Shown here piece after piece: positions 7,599 to 15,941 of a stretch of DNA of 30,941 nt (positions are counted from its first letter, which is position 1; each line of letters starts with the position of its first letter). The DNA is taken from positions 10,120 to 41,060 of the forward strand of contig DIBR01000055.1 of NCBI GenBank assembly GCA_002415025.1, given 5' to 3'. The stretch comes from Spongiibacteraceae bacterium UBA5047 (lineage in GTDB: Bacteria; Pseudomonadota; Gammaproteobacteria; Pseudomonadales; Spongiibacteraceae). A program made the position numbers and the translations under genes. Under the pieces are notes generated by a model, which did not search any database, had not been told where the DNA came from, and saw only the letters and a list, made by a program, of their open reading frames with translations.

Positions 7599-9080
7599 AT
7601 GCAGTCGCTAGACAGAAAGAATGAAGCCGGGCTTTTGACGGTGCGCTCGCCTATTGATGGCAGTGTCATGGCCGAGGTGTCTATGGATACCCGTGCAGAC
7701 CTTGAACAGACCATTTCTACTGCACAAGCTGCTTTTAAACAATGGCGTTTGGTACCCGCACCCCGTCGCGGAGAACTGGTTCGGCTGCTGGGGGACGAGC
7801 TGCGTGCTCACAAGCAGGAACTCGGCGATCTGGTTACCCGCGAATGTGGAAAAATTCTGCAGGAAGGTCTGGGTGAAGTTCAGGAAATGATTGATATTTG
7901 CGACTTCGCCGTAGGACTTTCGCGGCAACTGTACGGTTTGACCATACAGTCGGAGCGGCCCGGACACCATATGAGTGAACGTTGGCAGCCGCTTGGCGTA
8001 ACGGGAGTGATTACTGCATTTAATTTTCCGGTTGCGGTGTGGGCCTGGAATTTGGCGATAGCGTTGGTGTGCGGTAACAGCGTTATCTGGAAGCCATCAG
8101 AAAAAACACCGTTAACGGCCCGGCTGTGCAAAACATTGTTCGAGCGGGCCAGGCAGCGTTTTGGCGACGAGGCCCCCGAATCACTCGCACAGCTGGTTGT
8201 AGGCGAGCGTGACCTCGGCGAGTTGCTGGTCAGTGATCACCGGGTAGCTCTGGTTAGCGCAACCGGCAGTACTGCCATGGGGCGGGCGGTTGGCCCTGCA
8301 GTCGCTGCACGATTTGGCCGCTGCATACTGGAGCTGGGTGGCAATAACGGTATTGTTGTGGCGCCCAGCGCTGATGTGGAAATGGCTGCGCGCGCGATAA
8401 TTTTCGGCGCGGTCGGCACTGCCGGGCAGCGCTGCACGTCAACGAGACGGTTGATTGTTCATGATTCGCTTTACGATGTTCTACGTGAGCGCTTGTTGCA
8501 GATCGCTGCATCAGTGCGTATCGGCGATCCCTTATCTCCCGAAACCCTCGTCGGCCCCCTAATCGATCAGGGAGCGTTTAATGCCATGCAGGTGGCCCTG
8601 AAGCAGGCGCAAGCGGAGGGGGGCACACTTCACGGCGGTCAGCGCGTGCTGGCTGATAAATATCCTGATGCCTGGTATGTGCAACCTGCGCTGGTTGAAA
8701 TGCCAACGCAATCTGCCGTGGTTAAACAGGAAACCTTTGCGCCTATTCTCTACCTTATGCGCTACAGCGAGTGGGATGATGCCATTGCCCTGCATAACGC
8801 AGTGCCTCAAGGGCTGTCCTCCGCGGTATTTACTTCCGACATGCGTGAGGCTGAGCGCTTTGTATCCGTTGCCGGCAGTGATTGTGGCATTGCCAATGTG
8901 AATGTGGGTACCAGTGGCGCTGAAATTGGCGGTGCCTTCGGTGGTGAAAAGGAAACCGGCGGTGGCCGTGAGTCGGGTTCTGATGCCTGGAAGGGGTATA
9001 TGCGCCGTATGACGTCCACGGTGAACTACAGCAACGCGCTGCCGCTGGCGCAGGGGATTCGCTTTGACCTCGACCGTTGA
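7599..9080 (+). CDS. amaB: Aminoadipate-semialdehyde dehydrogenase (ALDH7 family)
   Basis: This 493-aa NAD-dependent aldehyde dehydrogenase should oxidise 2-aminoadipate 6-semialdehyde to 2-aminoadipate. Diagnostic ALDH7A1-type motifs are present: the SERPGHHMSERWQPLG lead-in, ITAFNFPVAVWAWN, IWKPSEKTPLTA, the catalytic Glu245 in LELGGNNG and nucleophile Cys279 in GTAGQRCTSTRR. There is a long conserved tail with SSAVFTSDMREAE, ANVNVGTSGAEIGGAFGG and ETGGGRESGSDAWK. Length and motif order match the family throughout. The ATG at 7599 comes right after the preceding stop (TGA 7595-7597) and is served by GAGGAGG about 10 bases upstream. The end overlaps the aminotransferase start by 17 bp. Family assignment to ALDH7 is strong; the substrate follows from family and operon. 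Confidence 0.92.
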   Translation: MQSLDRKNEAGLLTVRSPIDGSVMAEVSMDTRADLEQTISTAQAAFKQWRLVPAPRRGELVRLLGDELRAHKQELGDLVTRECGKILQEGLGEVQEMIDICDFAVGLSRQLYGLTIQSERPGHHMSERWQPLGVTGVITAFNFPVAVWAWNLAIALVCGNSVIWKPSEKTPLTARLCKTLFERARQRFGDEAPESLAQLVVGERDLGELLVSDHRVALVSATGSTAMGRAVGPAVAARFGRCILELGGNNGIVVAPSADVEMAARAIIFGAVGTAGQRCTSTRRLIVHDSLYDVLRERLLQIAASVRIGDPLSPETLVGPLIDQGAFNAMQVALKQAQAEGGTLHGGQRVLADKYPDAWYVQPALVEMPTQSAVVKQETFAPILYLMRYSEWDDAIALHNAVPQGLSSAVFTSDMREAERFVSVAGSDCGIANVNVGTSGAEIGGAFGGEKETGGGRESGSDAWKGYMRRMTSTVNYSNALPLAQGIRFDLDR

Positions 9081-10359
9081 TCAAAGGCCTCAGTGGCTGC
9101 GGCAGAAAGAGAAAGCAGTAGCGCGGGGCGTCGCCTTGCGCGATGAAATCTGTATCGCTCGTGCCGAGGGTAGTCTGCTGTGGGATATCGACGGGCGGGA
9201 GTACATTGATTTCGCCAGCGGTATGGGGGTGCTCAACCTCGGTCATGGCCATCCGCGCGTACAGGCCGCGATGGCGGCGCAAATGCAGAAGCTGGTGCAC
9301 AGCTGCTTTCATTCGGCAGCCAATGAACCCTACATTGCACTCGCCGAGCGTTTGAATACGCTCGCTCCTATCGCCGGGCCGGCAAAGTCCCTGCTATTGA
9401 GCGGCGGCGCGGAGGCTAACGAGAACGCGATAAAACTGGCGCGTGCATTTACCGGGCGGCCTGCGGTGCTGGCACTGGAAGGCGGCTTTCACGGTCGTAC
9501 TTTTATGGCGTTGGCGATGACATCAAAGCGGCGACCTCATAAAGAGGGTTTTGGCGACCTGCCAGGGCCTGTCTACCATCTCTCTTTTCCCGACAATGCG
9601 CAGACGCTCGCGTCGTTGCAGGCCGAGATTGAAAGACGGGTGCCTTTAAACGATCTCGCTGCGGTTATCGTCGAACCAGTGCAGGGCGAAGGCGGTATTC
9701 GGGCCTTGTCCGAGAAGACGCTGCGGGTATTTCGGGCGCTGTGCGATAGGCACGGCATCGTTTTTATTGCCGATGAAATACAAACTGGTCTAGGCCGCAG
9801 TGGCGACTTGTTTGCGATGCAGGCGAGCGGGGTATGCCCTGATTTGATCACACTGGGTAAAAGCCTCGGAGGTGGCTTGCCGCTGGCGGCCGTAGTTGGG
9901 CGAGCTCCGGTAATGGATTGCGTCGCGGAAGGAGCCCTTGGCAATACCTTTGGTGGCAACCCGGTGGCCTGTGCAGCTGCTTTATCGGTGCTGGATGAAA
10001 TGGAAGACAGGCAGCCGTGGCTGCAGGCCAGAGCGATCGGCGAACACTGCCGAGAAGTGCTGTTGCCCTGGTGCCACAGTGACTCCGCTATCACCAGTGT
10101 GCGTATTCGAGGCGCCATGATTGGCCTTGTGTTTGAATCTGCGGGGCACTTTAAAAGCGGTGGCGAGTTGGTTGCGGCGCTCCGGCGTCGGGCGCGTGAG
10201 AGCGGCGTACTGACATTGGTTGCCGGTGAGCATGGAGAAGTGCTGCGCCTGCTACCGGCGCTGACCATTAGCGAGCCTTTGTTGAAGGATGGTTTGCAGC
10301 GAATTGGCGATTGTTTGCAAATGCTACTGCAAGAGGAGTCCGTAGTATGTCGCGCGTAA
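9064..10359 (+). CDS. Class III PLP aminotransferase, probable 2-aminoadipate (AmaC-like) aminotransferase
   Basis: This 431-aa PLP enzyme of the GabT/ornithine aminotransferase class is cytoplasmic. It shows FASGMGVLNLGHGHPRV, LLSGGAEANENAIKLAR, FHGRTFMALAMT, VEPVQGEGGI, the metal/PLP-ring segment FIADEIQTGLGRSG and Schiff-base Lys266 in LGKSLGGGLPL. The start is a TTG at 9064, preceded by AGGGG seven bases upstream; no better start exists near it, and it overlaps the dehydrogenase end by 17 bp. GabT-like sequences alone would suggest 4-aminobutyrate or 5-aminovalerate. The position between an aminoadipate-semialdehyde dehydrogenase and an HglS-like 2-oxoadipate enzyme points to 2-aminoadipate to 2-oxoadipate, the step assigned to the class III AmaC of Pseudomonas putida. 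A lysine 6-aminotransferase role is a less likely alternative. Confidence 0.85.
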   Translation: MTSTVDQRPQWLRQKEKAVARGVALRDEICIARAEGSLLWDIDGREYIDFASGMGVLNLGHGHPRVQAAMAAQMQKLVHSCFHSAANEPYIALAERLNTLAPIAGPAKSLLLSGGAEANENAIKLARAFTGRPAVLALEGGFHGRTFMALAMTSKRRPHKEGFGDLPGPVYHLSFPDNAQTLASLQAEIERRVPLNDLAAVIVEPVQGEGGIRALSEKTLRVFRALCDRHGIVFIADEIQTGLGRSGDLFAMQASGVCPDLITLGKSLGGGLPLAAVVGRAPVMDCVAEGALGNTFGGNPVACAAALSVLDEMEDRQPWLQARAIGEHCREVLLPWCHSDSAITSVRIRGAMIGLVFESAGHFKSGGELVAALRRRARESGVLTLVAGEHGEVLRLLPALTISEPLLKDGLQRIGDCLQMLLQEESVVCRA

Positions 10360-11435
10360 GTGAAGTCCCGGTTCCGGAAACGAATCCCGTTAACGGCATT
10401 TACCGTCTGTTAGAGCGCGTAGTAGGGCGACGCAACGCGCTGGAGCTGTGTAGCGTCATTGTTGTACCTGCCAGTGTGAATTGCGCTGGCAAGACGATTA
10501 GTCGCGCGGAACTTGCACAGGCACTCAATATGGTTCTGTATCACGATTTGCTGGCTCAGGTTCCAGAAGCCCTGCTTTATCTGGCGGACAAACGTCGTCG
10601 TCAGGAAAAGATCTTCCTGGATCACGGAGCGGTGCGCTCGGTGTTGGGGGTGCCAACCGGTGAGTTGCCCGGTGGCCGCGAAGCCTTCACGCGTTTCTTG
10701 GAGCCTCTGGGTTACCGGCAGGCAGAAACCTACGATCTAAGTCGCATTCGTATGACCGGCTATGCCTATTGTCATTGTGACTATCCGGAGGATATTGCCC
10801 AGTTTTTTATCAGCGAGCTGGACGTGCAGCAGTTCTCGGTCAATTTTCAGGCGGCCGCCACGTCGGTGTTTGCCAGTTCTATCGACCCGCTGAGTGACGA
10901 AGCAAAACAAATTCTGTCGCGACTGGCTCTGGAAAAAGCATTGTCATTTGCTGATGCAGTGACTTTGCTGGCGTCTTTACGCGCCTGCTTTGAACGGCAG
11001 CACAATGTGCCCCGTTTGCAGGACTATAGAACGCTCAAAGCCGAATCGGTAGAACTGGCGTGGATTGCTACAGAGGGGAGTGCTTACAACCATGTCACTG
11101 ACCGGGTGGCGAATGTAGAGAACGTTAGCGAGGTGCAGCGACAGCTGGGGCGGCCGGTAAAAGATACGGTTGAAATCGCGTCCTTTGGCAGTGTTCGCCA
11201 ATCGGCCTACCGCGCAACGAGCAGGCAGCGCCTGCTGCTCGATGATGACGGTGCGCCGGAGCTGCACGTTCTTCCCGGTTCGTTTATCGAGTTCATCAGT
11301 CGGGATAGGATTGGCGAGGGTGCGAACAAGCATCTGGACCTGCGCTTTGACGCCGGCAACGCCCAGGGGATTTTCAAAATGACCGCCTCCGGAATAGGTC
11401 AGTTTGATCTAAGAAAATCAGGAATAGAAAAATAG
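10347..11435 (+). CDS. hglS: DUF1338 / HglS-like 2-oxoadipate dioxygenase/decarboxylase
   Basis: This 362-aa non-haem iron enzyme of the DUF1338 (YdcJ/HglS) family is expected to turn 2-oxoadipate into D-2-hydroxyglutarate with O2. Visible metal-site residues are His93 and Arg97 in DHGAVR, His249 in YNHVTDR and Glu315 in FIEFISR. The His-Arg spacing of 4 and the His-His spacing of 156 match what I recall for P. putida HglS. The ATG at 10347 was chosen (GAGGAG upstream, 13-bp overlap with the aminotransferase end); an in-frame TTG at 10311 would lie inside that gene with no advantage. The protein is clearly shorter than E. coli YdcJ (about 447 aa), because sequence stops soon after the Glu motif. 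It is the last gene of the operon. I saw no clear terminator after it. Confidence 0.85.
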   Translation: MSRVSEVPVPETNPVNGIYRLLERVVGRRNALELCSVIVVPASVNCAGKTISRAELAQALNMVLYHDLLAQVPEALLYLADKRRRQEKIFLDHGAVRSVLGVPTGELPGGREAFTRFLEPLGYRQAETYDLSRIRMTGYAYCHCDYPEDIAQFFISELDVQQFSVNFQAAATSVFASSIDPLSDEAKQILSRLALEKALSFADAVTLLASLRACFERQHNVPRLQDYRTLKAESVELAWIATEGSAYNHVTDRVANVENVSEVQRQLGRPVKDTVEIASFGSVRQSAYRATSRQRLLLDDDGAPELHVLPGSFIEFISRDRIGEGANKHLDLRFDAGNAQGIFKMTASGIGQFDLRKSGIEK

Positions 11436-11549
11436 TAAGTAAATACAATGTATTAGAGTGTATCTTCGGCGGAAAATAAAGTATATGAAATTGGTAACTA
11501 TTATGGTAATAATATAGCTTCCAGCTTTGGGTATTCCCGTACATGGTCA

Positions 11550-11585
11550 ATAGCGGACGATTTGCCCTTGGTTGTTCGCCGCTAT
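11550..11585. repeat. Inverted repeat in the leader of the sigma-factor gene
   Basis: ATAGCGG (11550-11556) pairs perfectly with CCGCTAT (11579-11585), and further partial pairing continues inward. It lies 33 bp before the sigma-factor start, in a 183-bp intergenic stretch whose first half (11436-11520) is much richer in A/T than the surrounding genes. It is not followed by a T-run, so a terminator is unlikely. It may be an operator or an mRNA hairpin. No reliable -35/-10 pair or Fur box could be fixed in the rest of this gap. Confidence 0.3.
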
Positions 11586-11618
11586 CAGGTTTGCTGAACA
11601 ACAATAAGGAAGAGCACG

Positions 11619-12170
11619 ATGGCAAAACAGCAGAGGAAATTTAGCGACGCCGAGTTGGCGAATATGTACGCCAGTTATGCGGCAGGTTTGCAGCGGTTTA
11701 TATACGGCAAGCTTGGTTGCCGGGAGGCAGCAGCGGACCTTACGCAAGACATTTTTTTGCGCTTATGCAAACTCGATGGGGTGGAGCGGATTGAAGACAC
11801 CCAACCCTACTTGTATCGCATGGCGCGTAACATGGTGGTGGACTATTTCCGCCGCTACGCCAATGAACGAGCGCGCTGTGAAAGCCGGGACGTTTCCGAT
11901 TTTGTTGAGCTGGGAGACGAATCGCCAAATTGCGAAGAGCGTGCCATAGTGGATGAACAGTGCAGCCGTTTGCAGCGCACCGTATCCACCTGGCCGCAGC
12001 TGAGCCGAAATGTTTTTACGCTGCGCTTGGTTGAAGGCTATAAGAATCGCGAAGTTGCCAACCAGTTGGGCGTTTGTCTGAGTACGGTAGAAAAAAGGCT
12101 TTCGCAAGTACGTGAGTTGGTCGTACCCGATGTGCTTGACGGTTCTTCCAGTGGCCAAATCGCGGCCTGA
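11619..12170 (+). CDS. ECF sigma factor, FecI type
   Basis: This 183-aa extracytoplasmic-function sigma factor would direct RNA polymerase to a small set of promoters, typically for iron-siderophore receptors. Region 2 is visible as YASYAAGLQRFIYGKLG, DLTQDIFLRL and YLYRMARNMVVDYFRR (residues about 18-87). Region 4 is the helix-turn-helix LPxxxR-like RNVFTLRLVEGYKNREVANQ followed by LGVCLSTVEKRLSQV (about 127-165). The ATG at 11619 follows AAGGAAGAG. In FecI systems the next gene is normally the anti-sigma/sensor FecR, then a receptor with an N-terminal signalling domain. Here the next gene is a PepSY membrane protein, no FecR is in the window, and the nearby TonB receptor has no signalling domain. 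The control input is therefore unknown. Confidence 0.88.
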   Translation: MAKQQRKFSDAELANMYASYAAGLQRFIYGKLGCREAAADLTQDIFLRLCKLDGVERIEDTQPYLYRMARNMVVDYFRRYANERARCESRDVSDFVELGDESPNCEERAIVDEQCSRLQRTVSTWPQLSRNVFTLRLVEGYKNREVANQLGVCLSTVEKRLSQVRELVVPDVLDGSSSGQIAA

Positions 12171-12194
12171 AGTCGCTGTACGGATGACAAAATA

Positions 12195-13307
12195 ATGAAC
12201 AGAAACGGGAAGTTATTTTTTATACACAAATGGTGTGGGTTGGTTCTCGCTGCATTTTTAACACTTCAGGCGTTCACCGGCGTTGTGTTGTCATTTCGCG
12301 CTGAGCTGACGAAAGCGATGTATCCAGCCGAGAAAGTTGTTGCCAATGATCGTGTAGTCGCGGCTGTCGTCAATTGGACAGAGGTTCAGGCCAAAAGCCG
12401 GGAGCAAGGCTTTTCAATCGAACGCATTCACTTCTTTGATACCGTCGCGCTGGCGCGGCTGATGCCGCCAGGAAGCGACTGGCCGGTGATGGCGATGTTC
12501 GATCGAAGCAGCGGTCAATTGATTAAAGAGGGTTCCTTATTTTCCTTCCCCATAGAGCTGGCCGCGCGTCTTCACTACAGTCTGGTGGTAGGTGGTGTTG
12601 GTGGCCTGATTATTGGACTTGAAGGCTTTCTGTTGGCAGCTATGGTCATTACCGGGTTCATTCTCTGGTGGCCGGCACCCGGGAGATGGTCTCGTTCGTT
12701 GACGCTGACTTTTCGTCAGCGTGGTACAGGATTCTGGATTCAGTTGCACAAAGTTGTTGGGGCGTGGCTTGCAGCGATTTTACTACTGGCCGGTCTTAGC
12801 GGGTTTATACTGGTTTTTGAAGACTATTTGAAGCCGGTGGTAGCAAAGATCACACCGGTGACCGAGTTGGCGATGCCGCAACTGCCAGCCTTCGATGGCA
12901 CGCTTGCGAAGCGGAATTATGGTCCGCCGATGGCTGTGGTGGAACGGGAATTTTCGGGCGAGCGCCTCCGTCAACTGCGGTTTATTGGTGAAGACCATCG
13001 CGCATTGATCTTCATTCTGCATAACTCTCAAGGCGAAAACACACACGCATTGAACTTTGCGATTGTAGATCGGGTCGACAATACCCTGGCGGCGACCTTT
13101 GATGCCGATAGCGTTCCAGCCGCCGAGCGCTTCTTTCAGTCAATGCTGCCCCTGCACAGCGGTCACATTGCCGGGCTTCCGGGTCGGTTGCTCAATCTGG
13201 CGGGTGGCCTCGGATTGCTAACTATTGCAATCAGCGGTTTCGTGTTGTGGTTGCGCCGCCGAAAATTGGCAGTCAGCCGCGTGAACCCATTGGTATCAGA
13301 GGTGTAA
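12195..13307 (+). CDS. PepSY-associated transmembrane protein (PiuB-like, iron uptake/reduction)
   Basis: This 370-aa inner-membrane protein belongs to the PepSY_TM family, often found with siderophore receptors and proposed to act in periplasmic iron-siderophore reduction. It opens with KLFFIHKWCGLVLAAFLTLQ, a His-bearing first helix typical of the family. Further spans lie near residues 130-160 (VVGGVGGLIIGLEGFLLAAM, then FILWWPAPGRW), 180-210 (LHKVVGAWLAAILLLAGLSG) and 340-360 (GGLGLLTIAISGFVLWLRRR). Repeated His in HK/LH pairs could bind haem, by analogy with relatives. It begins 24 bp after the sigma-factor stop, and its stop shares one base with the Lrp-family start (TAATG). Function in iron uptake is inferred from family and neighbours. 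Confidence 0.82.
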   Translation: MNRNGKLFFIHKWCGLVLAAFLTLQAFTGVVLSFRAELTKAMYPAEKVVANDRVVAAVVNWTEVQAKSREQGFSIERIHFFDTVALARLMPPGSDWPVMAMFDRSSGQLIKEGSLFSFPIELAARLHYSLVVGGVGGLIIGLEGFLLAAMVITGFILWWPAPGRWSRSLTLTFRQRGTGFWIQLHKVVGAWLAAILLLAGLSGFILVFEDYLKPVVAKITPVTELAMPQLPAFDGTLAKRNYGPPMAVVEREFSGERLRQLRFIGEDHRALIFILHNSQGENTHALNFAIVDRVDNTLAATFDADSVPAAERFFQSMLPLHSGHIAGLPGRLLNLAGGLGLLTIAISGFVLWLRRRKLAVSRVNPLVSEV

Positions 13308-13732
13308 TGGACGCCATTGATAAAAAACTCATCGAACGCCTGCAGGCGAATGCGCGTGAGTCCTTGTCGTCATTGTCGCGGGAACTGGGTATTTCCCGCT
13401 CCACACTTCAGGATCGCATTACCCGACTTGAAAACAAGGGTGTTATTGAGGGCTACACTCTCCGCCTGAAGCGTGATGTCGAGGGTGTTCGAATTCGAGC
13501 CCACTTACTGCTTCAGATAGAACCCCGCCTCACTGCTGAAATCGTAGATGAACTTGGAAGATTTCAAGCAATTCGAACGCTGGAGGCGGTGAGTGGAATT
13601 TTTGATCTGATGGCATTGTTGGAGTCCTCCGACACTGAATCTCTGGATAAGGTTGTTGATCAGATCGGTGCTGTCAGCGGTGTGAAGAAAACACAGACTC
13701 TTATCGTTTTTTCGACCAAATTTAGTCGCTGA
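13307..13732 (+). CDS. Lrp/AsnC family transcriptional regulator
   Basis: This 141-aa DNA-binding protein is translationally coupled to the PepSY gene: its ATG (13307-13309) overlaps that gene's stop TAA. The frame is open further upstream to a GTG at 13247, but the protein MDAIDKKLIERLQANAR is the canonical family N-terminus. The winged helix-turn-helix is SLSSLSRELGISRSTLQDRI with RLENKGVIEGYTLRL (residues about 20-58). The C-terminal RAM ligand-binding domain runs from about 65 to 138 and includes the LEAVSGIFDLMALLES core. Lrp/AsnC proteins form dimers to hexadecamers and usually sense an amino acid or related small molecule. A 17-bp palindrome just downstream (13769-13785) could be its site. 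It might also serve the lysine operon, which is speculation. Confidence 0.9.
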   Translation: MDAIDKKLIERLQANARESLSSLSRELGISRSTLQDRITRLENKGVIEGYTLRLKRDVEGVRIRAHLLLQIEPRLTAEIVDELGRFQAIRTLEAVSGIFDLMALLESSDTESLDKVVDQIGAVSGVKKTQTLIVFSTKFSR

Positions 13733-13768
13733 TTCCATCCGGTAGATTTCTTTCATTTACGTCTTATG

Positions 13769-13785
13769 AGTGACACTGCGTCACT
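13769..13785. promoter_or_regulatory. Palindrome upstream of the ferric-binding protein gene
   Basis: AGTGAC (13769-13774) and GTCACT (13780-13785) are perfect inverted arms around ACTGC. The element lies between the Lrp-family gene stop (13732) and the start of the binding-protein gene (13803), 17 bp before that start. The layout suggests local control or autoregulation, or an mRNA hairpin near the ribosome-binding site. Confidence 0.4.
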
Positions 13786-13802
13786 TGATATGGAGCAACA
13801 CT

Positions 13803-14834
13803 ATGTTTTTGGCCCACGGAATCCGCAGCATTGGCGCTACGGTCTTTGCATTGATCGTTTTGACACCATCGGCCCTTGCCGATCGTGCTATTACTGTGAA
13901 CTGGTATCATGGAAAGGAGTTTTTACAGCCGGTGGCGCAAGCCTTCACCTATGACACAGGTATTCCGGTAGAGATTACCAACGGCGACGACAGCTTCGAT
14001 ACAGACGTCTTGTTGGTTCCAGATTACGCCACACTTCACCGGGCGGCTGATGCAGGACATTTTGCGGACATACAATCGTCAGGGCGAGATTCAAAAGTTC
14101 CGTCACAGTGGCGTGACCCCGAAGGCCGTTGGTACGGCGTGCTCGTTCGTTTGCGTGCTATCGCTTATTCCCCGAAACATTTTAGCGAATCGAGCTTCTC
14201 TTCGATATATGATCTGATGAAGCCGGATCTGAAAGGACGGGTCTGTTTGCTTCAGGGGAGTTATAAGTCCAACCGTTCGTTACTGGCGGGGATCATTGCC
14301 CAGGACGGCGAGGCTAAAGCCCGGGCGTGGGCGGCGGCCGTTCGCGCCAATGGCACAACTGAAAAGCCCTTCGATAACGATATGGACAACGTTGCGCGCA
14401 TTGCGAAAGGCGAATGTGATGTTGCCTTGCTGGACAACTATTACCTGCACTACATGCTCGAAGGTAAACGCACAAGCAAATACAACATCCCGCCCGAGTA
14501 CATAGCCGTTCTTGATAACTATGCCATGAAGGTAAAGATTGCGTGGCTAGAACAGGAAACCCGGGGGAATCCAGCCAATGTGACAGCTGTGGCGGTGTCG
14601 AAGAAAAGTAACAATAAAAAGCAGGCGCTGCGTTTTGTCGACTTTTTACTTTCTGACAAAGGGCAAGAGCTATTGTCCGAGAACACATTCAAATATCCGG
14701 TCGTTCCGGGAGTGGAGTGGCCTTGGCGCCTGAAAGACCAGGGCCGAGTACGCATCAGTGATTTCGATGTTAACCGGCTGCGCGATTACTATCCTATGGC
14801 AGACAAGATTTACCGTGAAACGGGTTGGGAGTGA
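13803..14834 (+). CDS. FbpA/FutA-like periplasmic ferric-iron binding protein
   Basis: This 343-aa secreted solute-binding protein has a clear Sec signal peptide (hydrophobic GATVFALIVLTP, cleavage after ALA near residue 24). I chose ATG 13803, which has GGAG seven bases upstream; frames opening at 13766 or 13770 give no sensible N-terminus. The protein follows the ferric-transferrin fold: VNWYHGKEFLQPVAQAF at the start, DVLLVPD, GRWYGVLVRLRAIAYSP, DLKGRVCLLQGSYKSN and tandem tyrosines Tyr213-Tyr214 in LLDNYYLHYML. That pair matches the YY iron ligands of FbpA/FutA. The C-terminus ends in ETGWE, like FutA's GW ending. It should bind Fe(III) in the periplasm. FbpB/FbpC-type permease and ATPase genes are absent from the neighbourhood, so it either uses remote ones or hands iron to another system. 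Confidence 0.85.
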   Translation: MFLAHGIRSIGATVFALIVLTPSALADRAITVNWYHGKEFLQPVAQAFTYDTGIPVEITNGDDSFDTDVLLVPDYATLHRAADAGHFADIQSSGRDSKVPSQWRDPEGRWYGVLVRLRAIAYSPKHFSESSFSSIYDLMKPDLKGRVCLLQGSYKSNRSLLAGIIAQDGEAKARAWAAAVRANGTTEKPFDNDMDNVARIAKGECDVALLDNYYLHYMLEGKRTSKYNIPPEYIAVLDNYAMKVKIAWLEQETRGNPANVTAVAVSKKSNNKKQALRFVDFLLSDKGQELLSENTFKYPVVPGVEWPWRLKDQGRVRISDFDVNRLRDYYPMADKIYRETGWE

Positions 14835-14840
14835 GCAGCC

Positions 14841-15941
14841 TTGAGCGACAGCGCATTTCCTTTAGTTGAAGTTTCCGGGCCGCCCGGCGAACGCGGTCGC
14901 CAATATGGTCGTCAGGCAGGTGAACGCATTGCGGCGGGTGTCAAACTCTATCAGGATGTTTTTGCAACCCGTGGTATGACCTGGAATCAGGCTATGCAAC
15001 TGGCAACTGAGTTCGCACCGCAAATGGGTGGCTATGACCCTGACATGCTGGCTGAAATGCAGGGAGTAGCCCAGGGTGCAGAGCAGCCCCTTGAAGTTAT
15101 TGTAATACTCAACGCTCGCACGGAGCTGACGTTCTGGAAAGACCGAAACTTGCCGCCCGACATGATATCGGCGGTCGGCTTGCAGGAAGACTGTACCAGT
15201 GTGCTGGCATTGCCATCGGCAACACGGGAAGGACGTTTGTTGCACGCACAAAACTGGGATTGGAATCCGGCTTGCGCGGATACTTCGGTAGTGCTGAAAA
15301 TTCACAGCAACGATGGTCCCGACATCATGACGTTTGTCGAAGCCGGTCAGCTGGCACGGCATGGCATGAACAGTTCGGGTATCGCTTTAACAGCCAATGG
15401 CTTGCAGTGCGAGTTGGATGGCGGCCATATTGGCGTGCCAAATCCGCTTATTAGGCGCCGCATTCTTCAGGCCAGAACCCTGGCAGAGGCGCTGGATACT
15501 GTTTTGAATGCCGATATTACCTACAGCCACGCGTTGACCATCAGTCACTCCGATGGTGAAGCTTTTTGCATTGAAACCACTCCGCAGAGCCGCTTCTGGC
15601 TGGAAGCTGAAAGCGGAATTATGGTCCACGCTAACCACTTCAAGTCAAGCGCGGCATTGGCGAAACACAATGATATAGGCCTGCAACGTTGTCCTGAATC
15701 CCTTTATCGCGACGCGCGAGCGCGTCGGCATATGCAGGGTTTAGTTGATCTGGACACCATAAAGTCTGCGTTGGCCGACAACTGGGGCAGTCCCGATGCT
15801 GTGCTGCGTTCGCCGAAACTGCGCGAAGGAGGAACGGTTTCAGCCACAGTGGCATCGGAAATCATGGACGCGGCGAGCGGAAAAATGTGGCTTGCTCCGC
15901 GGCCCTATCTCGGAATTGAGTACACCGAGTATAGTTTATGA
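14841..15941 (+). CDS. C45-family Ntn-hydrolase (acyl-CoA:6-APA acyltransferase-like)
   Basis: This 366-aa protein resembles isopenicillin-N acyltransferase (peptidase family C45). It has the early GxxRGRQYGRQAGERI motif, a propeptide-like first 117 residues and the self-cleavage/nucleophile motif EDCTSV with Cys118, followed by AQNWDWNP. Family members autoprocess so that the Cys becomes the N-terminal nucleophile, then hydrolyse or transfer amide-linked acyl groups. The start is TTG 14841, seven bases after the binding-protein stop, with GGGAG and GAG upstream. No signal peptide is visible, so the protein is probably cytoplasmic. The stop overlaps the next ATG (ATGA). Lying between a ferric-binding protein and outer-membrane genes, it may deacylate an imported siderophore or peptide. 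That is inference. Confidence 0.85.
   Translation: MSDSAFPLVEVSGPPGERGRQYGRQAGERIAAGVKLYQDVFATRGMTWNQAMQLATEFAPQMGGYDPDMLAEMQGVAQGAEQPLEVIVILNARTELTFWKDRNLPPDMISAVGLQEDCTSVLALPSATREGRLLHAQNWDWNPACADTSVVLKIHSNDGPDIMTFVEAGQLARHGMNSSGIALTANGLQCELDGGHIGVPNPLIRRRILQARTLAEALDTVLNADITYSHALTISHSDGEAFCIETTPQSRFWLEAESGIMVHANHFKSSAALAKHNDIGLQRCPESLYRDARARRHMQGLVDLDTIKSALADNWGSPDAVLRSPKLREGGTVSATVASEIMDAASGKMWLAPRPYLGIEYTEYSL

Noticed and set aside
11436..11549. Possible Fur box or promoter in the AT-rich gap before the sigma factor
   Set aside because: There are AT-rich words and a short AATAC/GTATT dyad, but no -35/-10 pair with good spacing and no good match to the Fur consensus.
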